64,000 nucleotides of DNA, from positions 186,001 through 250,000 of the forward strand of contig JAFKGD010000005.1 of NCBI GenBank assembly GCA_017307855.1, in the 5' to 3' direction. The number at the start of each line of letters is the position of its first letter. The first letter of the stretch is position 1. The notes below the pieces were generated by a model that saw only the letters and a program-made list of their open reading frames with translations, searched no databases and was not told the origin of the DNA. This stretch comes from Burkholderiales bacterium. GTDB taxonomy: Bacteria; Pseudomonadota; Gammaproteobacteria; Burkholderiales; Burkholderiaceae_C. This document shows, one piece after another, positions 42,850-51,424 of this stretch. A program made the translations under genes and the position numbers.

Positions 42850-43632
42850 CTACACGGTAGGAACCGTGCCGCCGTCGATCCTGTACTCGGCTCCGGCGAT
42901 CGAAGCGGAGCGCGGCGAAGCCAGGAACGCGATCAGATCGGCGACCTCGTCGGGTCGGGCAGGACGACCCACCGGAATGCCGCCCAGCCAATCCATGACG
43001 ATCTTCTTGCCGCCCTCGTAGTCCGTTCCGGCCTCTGCGGCCCGCTGCCGCGCGAATGCAACGGAAGCTTCTGTCTCGATCCAGCCCGGCGCGACGCTCA
43101 GCACGCGCACGCCCCGGGGCGTCACCTCTCTTGCCAGCGACTTGCTGTACGTAGTGAGGGCGCCCTTGGCCGCGGCGTAGGCCGTGGTCGATTCGGGCAG
43201 GGGCAGCACGCGCTGGATGGAGCTGACGTGGATGATGACGCCCGAGCCTCGAGCCAGCATCGTGGGCAGCAGCGCACGATCCAGGCGGACGGCGGGCATC
43301 AGGTTCAGGTTGAGTTCGGCGAACCAGTGCTCGTCGCTGATCGCCGCGAAGCCACCGCCGGGAGTCTTCGAGCCGCCGAGCACGTTGACCAGGATGTCGA
43401 CGCCGCCCCATTCCTGCAGGACATGCCGGGCCAGATCGTTCGTGCCTTGCGCCGTCGACAGATCGGCCGCCACGTAGGTCACCCCCGCCACCGGCTGCGC
43501 CGGCAGGGTGCGCGCCGACGTCGGCACGCGGGCGCCGGCGTCCGCGAGTGTTTTCACGACGGCGGCACCCAGGCCCAGCGTGCCGCCGGTGACCACGGCC
43601 CGCAGGCCATCGAGTTGGAGGTCGAAGCTCAT
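42850..43632 (-). CDS. SDR-family oxidoreductase
   Basis: A 260-residue classical short-chain dehydrogenase. It has the cofactor loop VVTGGTLGLGAAV near residue 15, NVLGG near 85, catalytic Ser in HVSSIQRV and YAAAKGALTTYSKSLAREV near 155, then PGWIETEAS and the C-terminal GAEYRIDGGTVPTV. It overlaps the stop of the SnoaL-like gene by the ATGA arrangement, so the two form an operon. The operon is divergent from a LysR regulator that probably controls it. Substrate unknown. Confidence 0.9.
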   Translation of the reverse strand: MSFDLQLDGLRAVVTGGTLGLGAAVVKTLADAGARVPTSARTLPAQPVAGVTYVAADLSTAQGTNDLARHVLQEWGGVDILVNVLGGSKTPGGGFAAISDEHWFAELNLNLMPAVRLDRALLPTMLARGSGVIIHVSSIQRVLPLPESTTAYAAAKGALTTYSKSLAREVTPRGVRVLSVAPGWIETEASVAFARQRAAEAGTDYEGGKKIVMDWLGGIPVGRPARPDEVADLIAFLASPRSASIAGAEYRIDGGTVPTV

Positions 43633-43955
43633 GCGGTGATCTCCAGGCTGGCGATCAGGCCGCGTTCGAGGCGGAAGCGGTAGTTCAGAACGGCCGGGCT
43701 GCCAGGGAAGTTGCCGGTGACGTTGGCGCGCACGAGCTGGGTCGCGTTGTCCCGCTCGATGGCGAGAGGCACGCTCGTTGCGCTGTATCTGGCCGATGCC
43801 TCGGCCAGGAAGGCCAGGATGGCGTCGACGCCCGCATACGTGTGGCCGTCGTCTTTCAGGACGGCCTGCGCCGCGAAGCACCGCGCGAGGGCCTCGGGAT
43901 CGTGTTCGGCCGCGAAGTACGCGGCGATCGGCTCGGGAAGGGTCAAGGCATTCAT
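43629..43955 (-). CDS. SnoaL-like/NTF2-fold protein
   Basis: A 108-residue small alpha+beta-barrel protein of the SnoaL/nuclear-transport-factor-2 superfamily. Recognisable segments are IAAYFAAEHDPEALARCFAAQAVLKDDGHTYAGVDAILAFL and LNYRFRLERGLIASLEI, the usual helix-then-sheet pattern. The Asp-rich pocket (KDDGHTY) could be functional, but the reaction is unknown. It is the first gene of a two-gene operon with the SDR and lies 101 bases from the divergent LysR gene. Confidence 0.85.
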   Translation of the reverse strand: MNALTLPEPIAAYFAAEHDPEALARCFAAQAVLKDDGHTYAGVDAILAFLAEASARYSATSVPLAIERDNATQLVRANVTGNFPGSPAVLNYRFRLERGLIASLEITA

Positions 43956-44056
43956 GTGGATGGCTCCGTGGGTCGATGAAGGCCTGAGGATGCGCGCCGC
44001 TTTGAATTCAGTGAATCACCTAGAATCCGCACGATCTGTGTAGGCAGGAATACATA

Positions 44057-44983
44057 ATGCGCGGATCCGAGTTCACCGAACTGAAGGCCTTCGCCGCCGT
44101 GGTCGAACGGGCGAGCTTCGCCCGCGCCGCAGAGCATCTGGGCCTGTCGCCCTCGGCCCTCAGCCAGACCATCCGGCAGCTGGAGAGCCGGATCGGCGCG
44201 CGACTGCTCAATCGCACGACCCGCAGCGTCGCCCCTTCGGCCAGCGGCGAGCTGCTCTACAGGCGCATCGCGCCCCTGTTCTGCGAGATGGATGCCGCGG
44301 TGGCCGAGGCCAGCGAGGCCGCGGGGCGCACCAGTGGCACGCTTCGCATCAACACGCTGGGCCTCGCGGCGAGAACCCTCATCGCGCCGCGCCTTGCACG
44401 CTTCCATCGGGCGCACCCCGAGGTGGTGCTCGATATCGTCGTCGACGACGCGCTGGCCGACATCGTCAGCGGGCGCTTCGATGCCGGCATCCGCGTGGGC
44501 GGGCAGCTGGAGAAGGACATGGTGGCCGTCCGGCTCACACCGGACCTGGACATGATCGCGGTGGCATCCCCCGACTACCTCGCGCGCCGGGGCGTGCCCC
44601 GGACCCCTGCCGAGCTGCACCAGCACGCCTGCATCAACTGGCGGCTGCAGATGGACGGCAGGCACTATCGCTGGGAGTTCGAGAAACGGGGAAAGCGGCT
44701 CGAGGTGGCGGTGGACGGCCCCATCGTCACCAACCACGCTGACGTCGGCGTGGCTGCTGCACTGAACGGGTTGGGCATCGCCTATCACTTCGAACGGGAC
44801 GGGGTGGGGGACCTCCTGGCCCAGGGGCGGCTGGTTCAGGTTCTCGCGGACTGGTCGATCTCGCGCCCCGGACTGTTCCTCTATCACCCCAGCCGGCGGC
44901 ACCGCCCCGCCCTCCTGGGCGCCTTCATCGACTGCCTGCTGGACCGGGACACGGACGATCGACTGGACCCGGTCGGAGCGTGA
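44057..44983 (+). CDS. LysR-family transcriptional regulator
   Basis: A 308-residue LysR-type regulator with a standard N-terminal winged helix (FTELKAFAAVVERASFARAAEHLGLSPSALSQTIRQLESRIGARLLNRTTRS). Its effector domain (SGTLRINTLGLAARTLIAPRLARFHRAHPEVVLDIVVDD) matches the CrgA/AaeR-like subgroup. It is divergent from the SnoaL/SDR operon and is the likely regulator of that pair. The ATG at 44057 lies in a short AT-rich leader (gaatacataATG). Confidence 0.94.
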   Translation: MRGSEFTELKAFAAVVERASFARAAEHLGLSPSALSQTIRQLESRIGARLLNRTTRSVAPSASGELLYRRIAPLFCEMDAAVAEASEAAGRTSGTLRINTLGLAARTLIAPRLARFHRAHPEVVLDIVVDDALADIVSGRFDAGIRVGGQLEKDMVAVRLTPDLDMIAVASPDYLARRGVPRTPAELHQHACINWRLQMDGRHYRWEFEKRGKRLEVAVDGPIVTNHADVGVAAALNGLGIAYHFERDGVGDLLAQGRLVQVLADWSISRPGLFLYHPSRRHRPALLGAFIDCLLDRDTDDRLDPVGA

Positions 44984-45049
44984 CCCGCTGGATGCAGACC
45001 CGGCATGCGGCCGGGCGGCTCCGCCGCATCGACACGCCCGGGCCGGCGT

Positions 45050-46177
45050 TCAGAGCGCGCGCTGGATGATGATCTTCTGCACGTCCGACGTGCCCTCGTA
45101 GATCTGGCACACGCGCACATCGCGCCAGATGCGCTCGACGGGAAAGTCGTTGACGTAGCCGTAGCCGCCCAGGGTCTGGATCGCGGCGCTGCAGACCTGC
45201 TCGGCCGCCTCGCTGGCGAACAGCTTGGCCATGGCGGCCTCCTTGAGGCAGGGCCGGCCCGCATCACGCAGCGCCGCGGCATGCCAGATGAGCTGGCGCG
45301 CGGCTTCGAGCTTCGTCGCGCACTCGGCCAGGCGGAAGCCCACCGCCTGATGGTTGAAGATGGCCGTGCCGAAGCTCTCGCGTTCCTTCGCATAGGCGAT
45401 GGCCACGTCGAGCGCGCTGCGCGCCATGCCCACGCTCTGCGCGGCGATGCCGATGCGCCCGCCCTCCAGCGACGACAGCGCGATGCGGTAGCCGTCGCCC
45501 TCGGCGCCGATGAGGTTGTCGGCCGGCACGCGGCAGTTCTCGAACTGGATCTGCGCAGTGTCGCTGCTGTGCTGGCCGACCTTGTCTTCCAGCCGCGCGA
45601 CCCCGTAGCCCGGCGTGTCGGTGGGCACGAGGAAAGCGCTCATGCCCTTCTTGCCCGCTCCCTTGTCGGTGACGGCGATGACGATGGCGACATGGCCGTT
45701 CTGGCCGCTGGTGATGAACTGCTTGACGCCGTCGATGACATAGCCGTCGCCCTCGCGCCGCGCGGTGGTGCGCAGCGCCGAGGCATCGCTGCCCACGTGC
45801 GGTTCGGTCAGGCAGAACGCGCCCAGCATCTCGCCACGTGCCAGCGGCGCCAGCCACTGCTGCTTCTGTGCCTCGCTGCCGTAGCGCAGGAGGATGGCGT
45901 TGACAGGGCAGTTGGTCACACTGATGGCGGTGCTGGTGCCGCCGTCTCCTGCCGCGATTTCCTCCAGCACCAGCGCGAGCGAGAGGTAATCCAGGCCCGC
46001 GCCACCGTAGGCCTCCGGCACGCAGATGCCGTAGGCGCCCAGCGCGGCCAGGCCGCGGTGCGCGTCTGTGGGGAAGTGGTGGTCACGGTCCCAGCGCGCG
46101 GCATGGGGCCAGAGCTCGGCCTGGGCGAACTCGCGCACGGCGTCGCGGATCATTTCCTGATCGGTGGTGAGCAGCAT
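45050..46177 (-). CDS. Acyl-CoA dehydrogenase
   Basis: A 375-residue FAD-dependent acyl-CoA dehydrogenase. It begins with an N-terminal helical domain, followed by the FAD/substrate segment LGAFCLTEPHVGSDASALRTTA near residues 120-140. RESFGTAIFNHQAVGFRLAE lies near 265 and LGGYGYVNDFPVERIWRD near 335. The catalytic base is Glu361 in QIYEGTSDVQ, at the position used by short- and medium-chain enzymes. This differs from the isovaleryl-CoA dehydrogenase at 49.2 kb. It is most like short/branched-chain (butyryl- or 2-methylbutyryl-) dehydrogenases. It lies on the same strand as the other liu-region genes, with an SDR between it and the thiolase. Confidence 0.93.
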   Translation of the reverse strand: MLLTTDQEMIRDAVREFAQAELWPHAARWDRDHHFPTDAHRGLAALGAYGICVPEAYGGAGLDYLSLALVLEEIAAGDGGTSTAISVTNCPVNAILLRYGSEAQKQQWLAPLARGEMLGAFCLTEPHVGSDASALRTTARREGDGYVIDGVKQFITSGQNGHVAIVIAVTDKGAGKKGMSAFLVPTDTPGYGVARLEDKVGQHSSDTAQIQFENCRVPADNLIGAEGDGYRIALSSLEGGRIGIAAQSVGMARSALDVAIAYAKERESFGTAIFNHQAVGFRLAECATKLEAARQLIWHAAALRDAGRPCLKEAAMAKLFASEAAEQVCSAAIQTLGGYGYVNDFPVERIWRDVRVCQIYEGTSDVQKIIIQRAL

Positions 46178-46241
46178 CGAGGGTCTCCGGGTGTCGGGGG
46201 GCGCAACGGGAATGAGATTGCGGCGTGCAGGCCGGTGCGCC

Positions 46242-46910
46242 TCACCAGGTGCCGAAAGGCGTACCGTCGTAGTCGACGAAGGTGCCGCGCTGCGATGGCG
46301 TCAGCGCCGCGATCGTGCGACGCATCGCCGTCACGCTCTGCTCGGCCGTGAGCGGCGCAGCGTCCCCACCCATCGCGGTGCGGACCCACCCGGGTGAGAG
46401 GGCGACGAGCAGCGCGTCCGGGTAGTCGAGTTGCGCCGACGCCACCGCCATGTTGAGCGCGGCCTTGCTGACGCGGTACGTCCAGCCGCGGCTGGATTCC
46501 ACGCCATCGATGCGGGCCATCCGGCTGCTGATGAAGGCGAAGCGCCCGCGCGCAGCCTCCACCAGCGGCGCGACCTGCGGGATGGCCTGCATGGCGCCCA
46601 GCACGTTGGTGTGCATGGCCTGATCGAACGCGTCCTTCGTGGGTGGTTGCCGCGCGTCACCTTCGGGAAAGGCGCCAGCCACGTAGAGCGCGACGTCGAT
46701 CTTCTCGCCGTCGAGCTGCCAGGCCAATGCGCTGATGCTGGCCGGATCGGCCACGTCGACACGCAGCGGCTCGGCGCCGGCGGCGCGCAATTGCTCCAGC
46801 GCCGCGTCGGTGCGCGCGGTGGCGATCACGCGCGCGCCATCGGCCACGTACTGGCGCACGAATTCGAAGCCGATGCCTCGCGAGGCGCCGATGACGAGGA
46901 TGGTGGGCAT
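46242..46910 (-). CDS. SDR-family oxidoreductase (CsgA-like)
   Basis: A 222-residue short-chain dehydrogenase starting MPTILVIGASRGIGFEFVRQYVADGARVIAT. It has the catalytic triad elements ISSRM, YRVSKAALNMA and PGWVRTAMGG. The short length and missing C-terminal extension match the CsgA/C-factor-like group. The ATG at 46910 begins exactly at the Rossmann strand. It stands between the acyl-CoA dehydrogenase and a large inverted-repeat element. Substrate unknown. Confidence 0.9.
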   Translation of the reverse strand: MPTILVIGASRGIGFEFVRQYVADGARVIATARTDAALEQLRAAGAEPLRVDVADPASISALAWQLDGEKIDVALYVAGAFPEGDARQPPTKDAFDQAMHTNVLGAMQAIPQVAPLVEAARGRFAFISSRMARIDGVESSRGWTYRVSKAALNMAVASAQLDYPDALLVALSPGWVRTAMGGDAAPLTAEQSVTAMRRTIAALTPSQRGTFVDYDGTPFGTW

Positions 46911-46987
46911 GGGTCTCTGGCTTTCTTGGTGTTCAGGGGTGGTCAGGCGTGATGTTGCGCCTGGTGTGCGAGGTCGGCGGGTACGTC

Positions 46988-47213
46988 CCTCCGCGAATGT
47001 CCCCCGGCTTTGGCGGAGCCAAAGCCTCCTCCCTGATTTCGCTGCGGGACGCACCCACCACCCTCGCACAGGGGCACGTGCGCTGCACATCCGAGAAGAA
47101 CGGACGTCCCAGGATCCCGCCGATGCCGCGCTCCCCGCAGCGAAATCAAGGAGGAGCCGGCCGCAGGCCGGCGGGGGACATTCGCGGAGGGGAGTGCGGC
47201 GTCGGCGGGATCC
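46988..47213. repeat. Large nested inverted-repeat element (BIME/REP-like)
   Basis: This is the main part of the 366-base gap between the SDR and thiolase genes. The left arm 46988-47048 and right arm 47134-47190 are imperfect inverted copies about 57-61 bases long. Both share CCTCCGCGAATGTCCCCC at the outer end and TGATTTCGCTGCGGG at the inner end (right arm read as its complement). Each arm holds its own hairpin: GGCTTTGGC-GGA-GCCAAAGCC on the left, GCCGGCC-GCA-GGCCGGC on the right. A further pair, GGATCCCGCCGATGCCG (47112-47128) and the complement of cggcgtcggcgggatcc (47197-47213), is interleaved. It looks like a mobile intergenic palindrome unit and may terminate or stabilise transcripts. 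I see no gene in this gap. Confidence 0.75.
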
Positions 47214-47276
47214 CTCCCACCCATCGCACGAGCCGCTTCCATCATGATCGAAACGAGACTCGCAGCGACCCGCCGT

Positions 47277-48458
47277 TCAGACCAGCTCGACCGCCAGCGC
47301 CGTGCCCTCGCCGCCGCCGATGCACAGCGTGGCCACGCCGCGCTTCTTGCCGCGCGCCTTGAGCGCATGGATCAGCGTGACGATGATGCGCGCGCCCGAC
47401 GCGCCGATCGGGTGGCCCAGCGCGCAGGCGCCGCCGTTGACGTTGACGATGTCGTGGCCGATACCCAGTTCCTTCATCGCGGCCATGGGCACGACGGCGA
47501 AGGCTTCGTTGACTTCCCACAGGTCGACGTCGGCAACGCTCCAGCCGACTTTCTTGAGCAGCTTCTGCACCGCGCCCACGGGCGCCGTGGTGAACCATTC
47601 GGGTTGCTGCGAATGCGTGGCATGGCCCACGATGCGCGCGATCGGCGTGGCGCCCAGCTGCTTCGCGGTGGACTCGCGCGCCAGCACCAGCGCGGCCGCG
47701 CCGTCGTTGATCGACGAGCTGCTCGCGGCGGTAATGGTGCCGTCCTTCCTGAACGCGGGCTTGAGCGTGGGGATCTTGTCGAGCTTGACCTTGCCCGGGC
47801 CTTCATCGGCAGACACGGTGACCTCGCCCGTGCGGTTCTTCACCGGCACCGGCACGATCTCGGCCGCGAACGCACCCGACTCGGTGGCGGCCTTGGCGCG
47901 CTTGACGCTCTCCATGGCGAACGCGTCCTGCGCCTCGCGCGTGAACTGGTACTTGTCGGCGCATTGCTCGCCGAAGGTTCCCATGGAGCGGCCGGCCTCA
48001 TAGGCGTCTTCCAGGCCGTCGAGCATCATGTGGTCGAAGATGCGGTCGTGGCCCATGCGGTAGCCGCCGCGTCCCTTGAGCATGAGGTAGGGCGCGTTGG
48101 TCATGCTCTCCATGCCGCCGGCCACCATCACGTCGCGGCTGCCGGCCACGAGCTGGTCGTGCGCCAGCATGGCCGCCTCCATGCCCGAGCCGCACATCTT
48201 GGACAGCGTGACAGCACCGGTCGATGCGGGCAGGCCGCCCTTGAAGCCGGCCTGCCGCGCGGGCGCCTGGCCCTGGCCCGCCATCAGGCAGTTGCCGAAC
48301 AGCACTTCATCCACCTTGTCGGCCGCCACACCCGAGCGCTCGAGGGCGGCCCGGATGGCCGCGCCGCCCAGATCGTGCGCCGATAGCGCGGAAAAGTCGC
48401 CCTGGAAGGCGCCCATGGGCGTGCGCGCGGCACCGAGGATGACGACGGGATCGGACAT
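47277..48458 (-). CDS. Acetyl-CoA C-acetyltransferase (thiolase)
   Basis: A 393-residue biosynthetic/degradative thiolase with all catalytic residues: nucleophile Cys89 in LSKMCGSGMEA, His349 in GHPIGASGARI and Cys379 in TLCIGGGEG. It cleaves or forms acetoacetyl-CoA, the expected last step after HMG-CoA lyase in leucine degradation. It is placed between carbonic anhydrase (48-base gap) and the inverted-repeat element, all on the minus strand behind liuR and liuA. I would call it AtoB/PhaA-like; no symbol is firmly deserved. Confidence 0.95.
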   Translation of the reverse strand: MSDPVVILGAARTPMGAFQGDFSALSAHDLGGAAIRAALERSGVAADKVDEVLFGNCLMAGQGQAPARQAGFKGGLPASTGAVTLSKMCGSGMEAAMLAHDQLVAGSRDVMVAGGMESMTNAPYLMLKGRGGYRMGHDRIFDHMMLDGLEDAYEAGRSMGTFGEQCADKYQFTREAQDAFAMESVKRAKAATESGAFAAEIVPVPVKNRTGEVTVSADEGPGKVKLDKIPTLKPAFRKDGTITAASSSSINDGAAALVLARESTAKQLGATPIARIVGHATHSQQPEWFTTAPVGAVQKLLKKVGWSVADVDLWEVNEAFAVVPMAAMKELGIGHDIVNVNGGACALGHPIGASGARIIVTLIHALKARGKKRGVATLCIGGGEGTALAVELV

Positions 48459-48506
48459 GGATGAAGCTCCTTGATGGATGGTTTGGCGGGGAGCGCGCTG
48501 GCGCGC

Positions 48507-49172
48507 TCAGACGAGGTGGCGGCGCTCTTCGGAAACGCCGGCGATGGCGGCCTTGTACTTTTCCTCGATGCCGCCGGTGCCGGAGACCGACAGGTGCATG
48601 TCGTGCACCAGCCCGTCGCTCAGTCCGTAGCACCAGGCATGCAGCGTGACCTGCTGGCCGCGCTGCCAGGCGTCCTGCATCACGGTGGTCTGCGCGACGT
48701 TCATCACCTGCTCGATCACGTTGAGCTCGCACAGCACGTCGTGGCGCAGGTGCTCGGCGGTGGATGCGATGAGCGACGCATGGCGGTCGCGCACGTCCTT
48801 GATGTGGCGCAGCCAGTTGTCGGCCAGGCCCACGCGCTGGTCTAGCAGCGCCGCCTTCACGCCGCCGCAGCCGTAGTGGCCCACCACCATGAGGTGCTCG
48901 ATCTTGAGCTGGTCCACCGCGAACTGGATCGTGGACAGGCAGTTGAGGTCGGTCGGCACCACCACGTTGGCGACGTTGCGGTGCACGAACACCTCGCCGG
49001 GCTCCAGGCCGGTGATCTGGTTGGCCGGCACGCGGCTGTCGGAGCAGCCGATCCACATGTACTTGGGCTCCTGCTGGGCCATCAGGCTGCGGAAGAAACC
49101 GGGGCGGTCGCGCTCCATCTGGGCGGCCCAGTGGCGGTTGCGTTCGAAGAGCTTGGAGATGTCTGCAGTCAT
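48507..49172 (-). CDS. can: Beta-class carbonic anhydrase
   Basis: A 221-residue zinc enzyme that interconverts CO2 and bicarbonate. Zinc ligands Cys43, His99 and Cys102 are present, together with the Asp45-Arg47 pair in WIGCSDSRVPAN and VVGHYGCGGVKAAL. HRNVANVV near residue 65 is also typical. Its place between liuA and the thiolase suggests it supplies bicarbonate to the LiuB/LiuD carboxylase. It could equally serve general metabolism. Confidence 0.95.
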   Translation of the reverse strand: MTADISKLFERNRHWAAQMERDRPGFFRSLMAQQEPKYMWIGCSDSRVPANQITGLEPGEVFVHRNVANVVVPTDLNCLSTIQFAVDQLKIEHLMVVGHYGCGGVKAALLDQRVGLADNWLRHIKDVRDRHASLIASTAEHLRHDVLCELNVIEQVMNVAQTTVMQDAWQRGQQVTLHAWCYGLSDGLVHDMHLSVSGTGGIEEKYKAAIAGVSEERRHLV

Positions 49173-49207
49173 GCCGCTATTGTCGCGTCGTCAGTGGCAG
49201 GGGCGGC

Positions 49208-50392
49208 TCACAGGGTCTCGGCGAAGAGCTCACGACCGATCAGCATGCGCCGGATCTCGCTGGTGCCCGCGCCGATTTCGTAGAGCTTGGCGTCGCGCCA
49301 CAGGCGGCCCAGCGGGTACTCGTTGATGTAGCCGTTGCCACCGAATATCTGCACGCCCTCGCCCGCCATCCAGGTGGCCTTCTCGGCACACCAGAGGATC
49401 ACGCTGGCGCAGTCCTTGCGCACCTGGCGCACGTGCTCGGTGCCGAGCAGGTCGAGGTTCTTGGCCACGGTGTAGGCGAAAGAGCGGCCGGCCTGCAGCA
49501 CGGTGTACATGTCGGCCACCTTGCCCTGGATGAGCTGGAATTCGCCGATGCTCTGGCCGAACTGCCGGCGGTCGTGGATGTAGGGCACCACGTTGTCCAT
49601 CACCGACTGCATGATGCCCAGCGGGCCGCCGGTGAGCACGGCGCGTTCGTAGTCGAGCCCGCTCATGAGCACGCGCGCACCGCCATTGAGGCCGCCGAGG
49701 ATGTTCCCGGCCGGCACCTCGACGTTCTGGAACACCAGCTCGCCCGTGTGGCTGCCGCGCATGCCGAGCTTGTCGAGCTTCTGCGCGACGGAAAAGCCCT
49801 TCATGCCCTTCTCGATCAGGAAAGCCGTGACGCCACGGGCTCCGAGCTCGGGTTCGGTCTTGGCATACACCACCAGCGTGTCGGCGTCGGGGCCGTTGGT
49901 GATCCACATCTTGCTGCCGTTGAGCAGGTAGTAGCCCCCCTTGTCCTCGGCCTTGAGCTTCATGCTGATGACGTCGGAGCCCGCGCCGGGCTCGCTCATC
50001 GCCAGCGCGCCCACGTGCTCGCCGCTGATCAGCTTCGGCAGGTACTTGCGGCGCTGCGCCTCGCTGCCGTTGCGCTTGATCTGGTTGACGCACAGGTTGC
50101 TGTGCGCGCCGTAAGAGAGGCCCACCGATGCACTGGCGCGGCTGATCTCCTCCATGGCCACCATGTGCGCGAGGTAACCCATGTCGGCGCCGCCGTATTC
50201 CTCGGACACGGTGATGCCCAGCACGCCCAGATCGCCCATCTTGCGCCAGAGGTCCATCGGGAACTGGTCGGTACGGTCGATCTCCGCGGCGCGCGGCGCG
50301 ATCTCGGCGGCGGCGAAGTCGCGCACGGCATCGCGCAGGGCGTCGATGTCGTCTCCGAGCTGGAAGTTCAGGCCTGGAAGGTTCGTGCTCAT
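49208..50392 (-). CDS. liuA: Isovaleryl-CoA dehydrogenase
   Basis: A 394-residue flavoenzyme that oxidises isovaleryl-CoA to 3-methylcrotonyl-CoA, the first committed step before LiuB/LiuD. Family marks are [15 protein letters not shown] near residue 91, [18 protein letters not shown] near 128, [17 protein letters not shown] near 155 and [33 protein letters not shown] at the end. The catalytic glutamate is Glu249 in [14 protein letters not shown]. That is the position special to isovaleryl-CoA dehydrogenases, while the usual YEG position reads YEIG. It belongs to the liuR-thioesterase-liuA-can-thiolase run. Confidence 0.96.
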   Translation of the reverse strand: MSTNLPGLNFQLGDDIDALRDAVRDFAAAEIAPRAAEIDRTDQFPMDLWRKMGDLGVLGITVSEEYGGADMGYLAHMVAMEEISRASASVGLSYGAHSNLCVNQIKRNGSEAQRRKYLPKLISGEHVGALAMSEPGAGSDVISMKLKAEDKGGYYLLNGSKMWITNGPDADTLVVYAKTEPELGARGVTAFLIEKGMKGFSVAQKLDKLGMRGSHTGELVFQNVEVPAGNILGGLNGGARVLMSGLDYERAVLTGGPLGIMQSVMDNVVPYIHDRRQFGQSIGEFQLIQGKVADMYTVLQAGRSFAYTVAKNLDLLGTEHVRQVRKDCASVILWCAEKATWMAGEGVQIFGGNGYINEYPLGRLWRDAKLYEIGAGTSEIRRMLIGRELFAETL

Positions 50393-50428
50393 GCGGTATG
50401 TCTCCTGGAATGTCCGGTATTCGTGCGT

Positions 50429-50890
50429 TCAGCCCTGCACGCCTTCGCGGCCCGTGACGGCCATCAAGGTGCAGCTCATGGTGGCGACCAGCTTTTCGCG
50501 GCCGCCGTCGAAGGCGATGGCGCGGCCCTCGCACACCGTCACGGTGCGGCCGGGCTTGATCACGGTGCCGGTCATGCGGAAGCGCTCGCCGCGCGCGGGC
50601 GCGAGCAGGTTGATCTTGAATTCGATGGTGAGCACCGCCGCATCGGCCGGCATCAGCGAGAAGCCGGCGTAGCCGCAGGCAGAGTCCAGCGCCGTGGCCA
50701 CCATGCCCGCATGCAGAAAGCCGTGCTGCTGCGTGAGGGCCGGAGCCCAGTCGAGCTCGATCGTCACCTCGCCGGGCTGCACCGACGCGAGTTGCGCGCC
50801 CAGCGTGCGCATGGCCGCCTGACGCTCGAAGCTCTCGTGCACGCGCTGCAGCCAGTCGGCGGCCTGGGGCTGGAAGGTGGGCGTCGGCAT
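50429..50890 (-). CDS. PaaI-family hotdog thioesterase
   Basis: A 153-residue hotdog-fold thioesterase. The substrate-binding segment QQHGFLHAGMVATALDSACGYAGFS (with Gly-Phe-Leu-His-Ala-Gly) holds the HGG-type loop and the Asp used in PaaI-type catalysis. It is followed by EFKINLLAPARGERFRMTGTVIKPGRTVTVCEG. It is expected to hydrolyse acyl-CoA thioesters, relieving blocked CoA in the leucine pathway. It lies 22 bases behind liuR and 36 bases before liuA in the same operon. The ATG at 50890 starts MPTPTFQP. Confidence 0.9.
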   Translation of the reverse strand: MPTPTFQPQAADWLQRVHESFERQAAMRTLGAQLASVQPGEVTIELDWAPALTQQHGFLHAGMVATALDSACGYAGFSLMPADAAVLTIEFKINLLAPARGERFRMTGTVIKPGRTVTVCEGRAIAFDGGREKLVATMSCTLMAVTGREGVQG

Positions 50891-50912
50891 TGGTGGTCTC
50901 CGGTGGCAGTCG

Positions 50913-51314
50913 TCAACGCGTGCGCTCTGCCTTGGCCAGCAGGGCGCGCGCTTCCTTCTCGTGGGCGCGCACCTCGTCGAGGTTGGCCTGGATCTCGGCC
51001 ATCTGTTCCTCGATCTGGACACGGTGGGCCGACAGCACCTGCAGGAACTTGCGCAACTGCGGCACGGTATCGCGCGGGCTGTCGTAGGTGTCGATGATGT
51101 CGCGCGCCTCGCTCAGCGACAGGCCCAGGCGCTTGGCGCGCAGCGTGAGCTTGAGCCGTGTGCGGTCGCGCGCCGTGTAGATGCGGTTGCGCCCGCCCGG
51201 CCCTTCGCGGCGCGGCGACAGCAGGCCCATGTCTTCATAGAAACGGATGGCGCGGGTGGTCAGGTCGAACTCGCGGGCCAGATCGCTGATGGTGTAGGTG
51301 ACGGGGGTGGCCAT
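50913..51314 (-). CDS. liuR: MerR-family regulator LiuR
   Basis: A 133-residue MerR-type regulator. Its N-terminal winged helix (YTISDLAREFDLTTRAIRFYEDMGLLSPRREGPGGRNRIY) is followed by TARDRTRLKLTLRAKRLGLSLSEARDIID and a coiled coil. No metal-binding cysteines follow, which fits the LiuR group that controls branched-chain amino acid and isovalerate genes. A palindrome with ACGT half-sites, the known LiuR type of operator, lies upstream at 51386-51406. It heads the operon with thioesterase, liuA, can and thiolase. Confidence 0.92.
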   Translation of the reverse strand: MATPVTYTISDLAREFDLTTRAIRFYEDMGLLSPRREGPGGRNRIYTARDRTRLKLTLRAKRLGLSLSEARDIIDTYDSPRDTVPQLRKFLQVLSAHRVQIEEQMAEIQANLDEVRAHEKEARALLAKAERTR

Positions 51315-51385
51315 GCGGGCGCGAAGGGTGAATCCGGGGCGACAGCATCCAGTGCGCTGGCTGCCTACAATAGACGGATTACATC

Positions 51386-51406
51386 TTACGTTGACGTAAA
51401 CGTCAA
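51386..51406. promoter_or_regulatory. LiuR operator with three ACGT half-sites
   Basis: TTGACGTAAACGTCAA (51391-51406) is a palindrome with 7-bp arms. TTACGTTGACGTAA (51386-51399) overlaps it as a second palindrome, giving ACGT at 51388, 51394 and 51400. The site lies between the divergent liuR and MBL-hydrolase genes. On the minus strand TTGACG could serve as the -35, with a 19-base spacer to TAATCC, the long spacer typical of MerR promoters. Confidence 0.75.
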
Positions 51407-51424
51407 TCTCGCGAAGCCCTCTGC

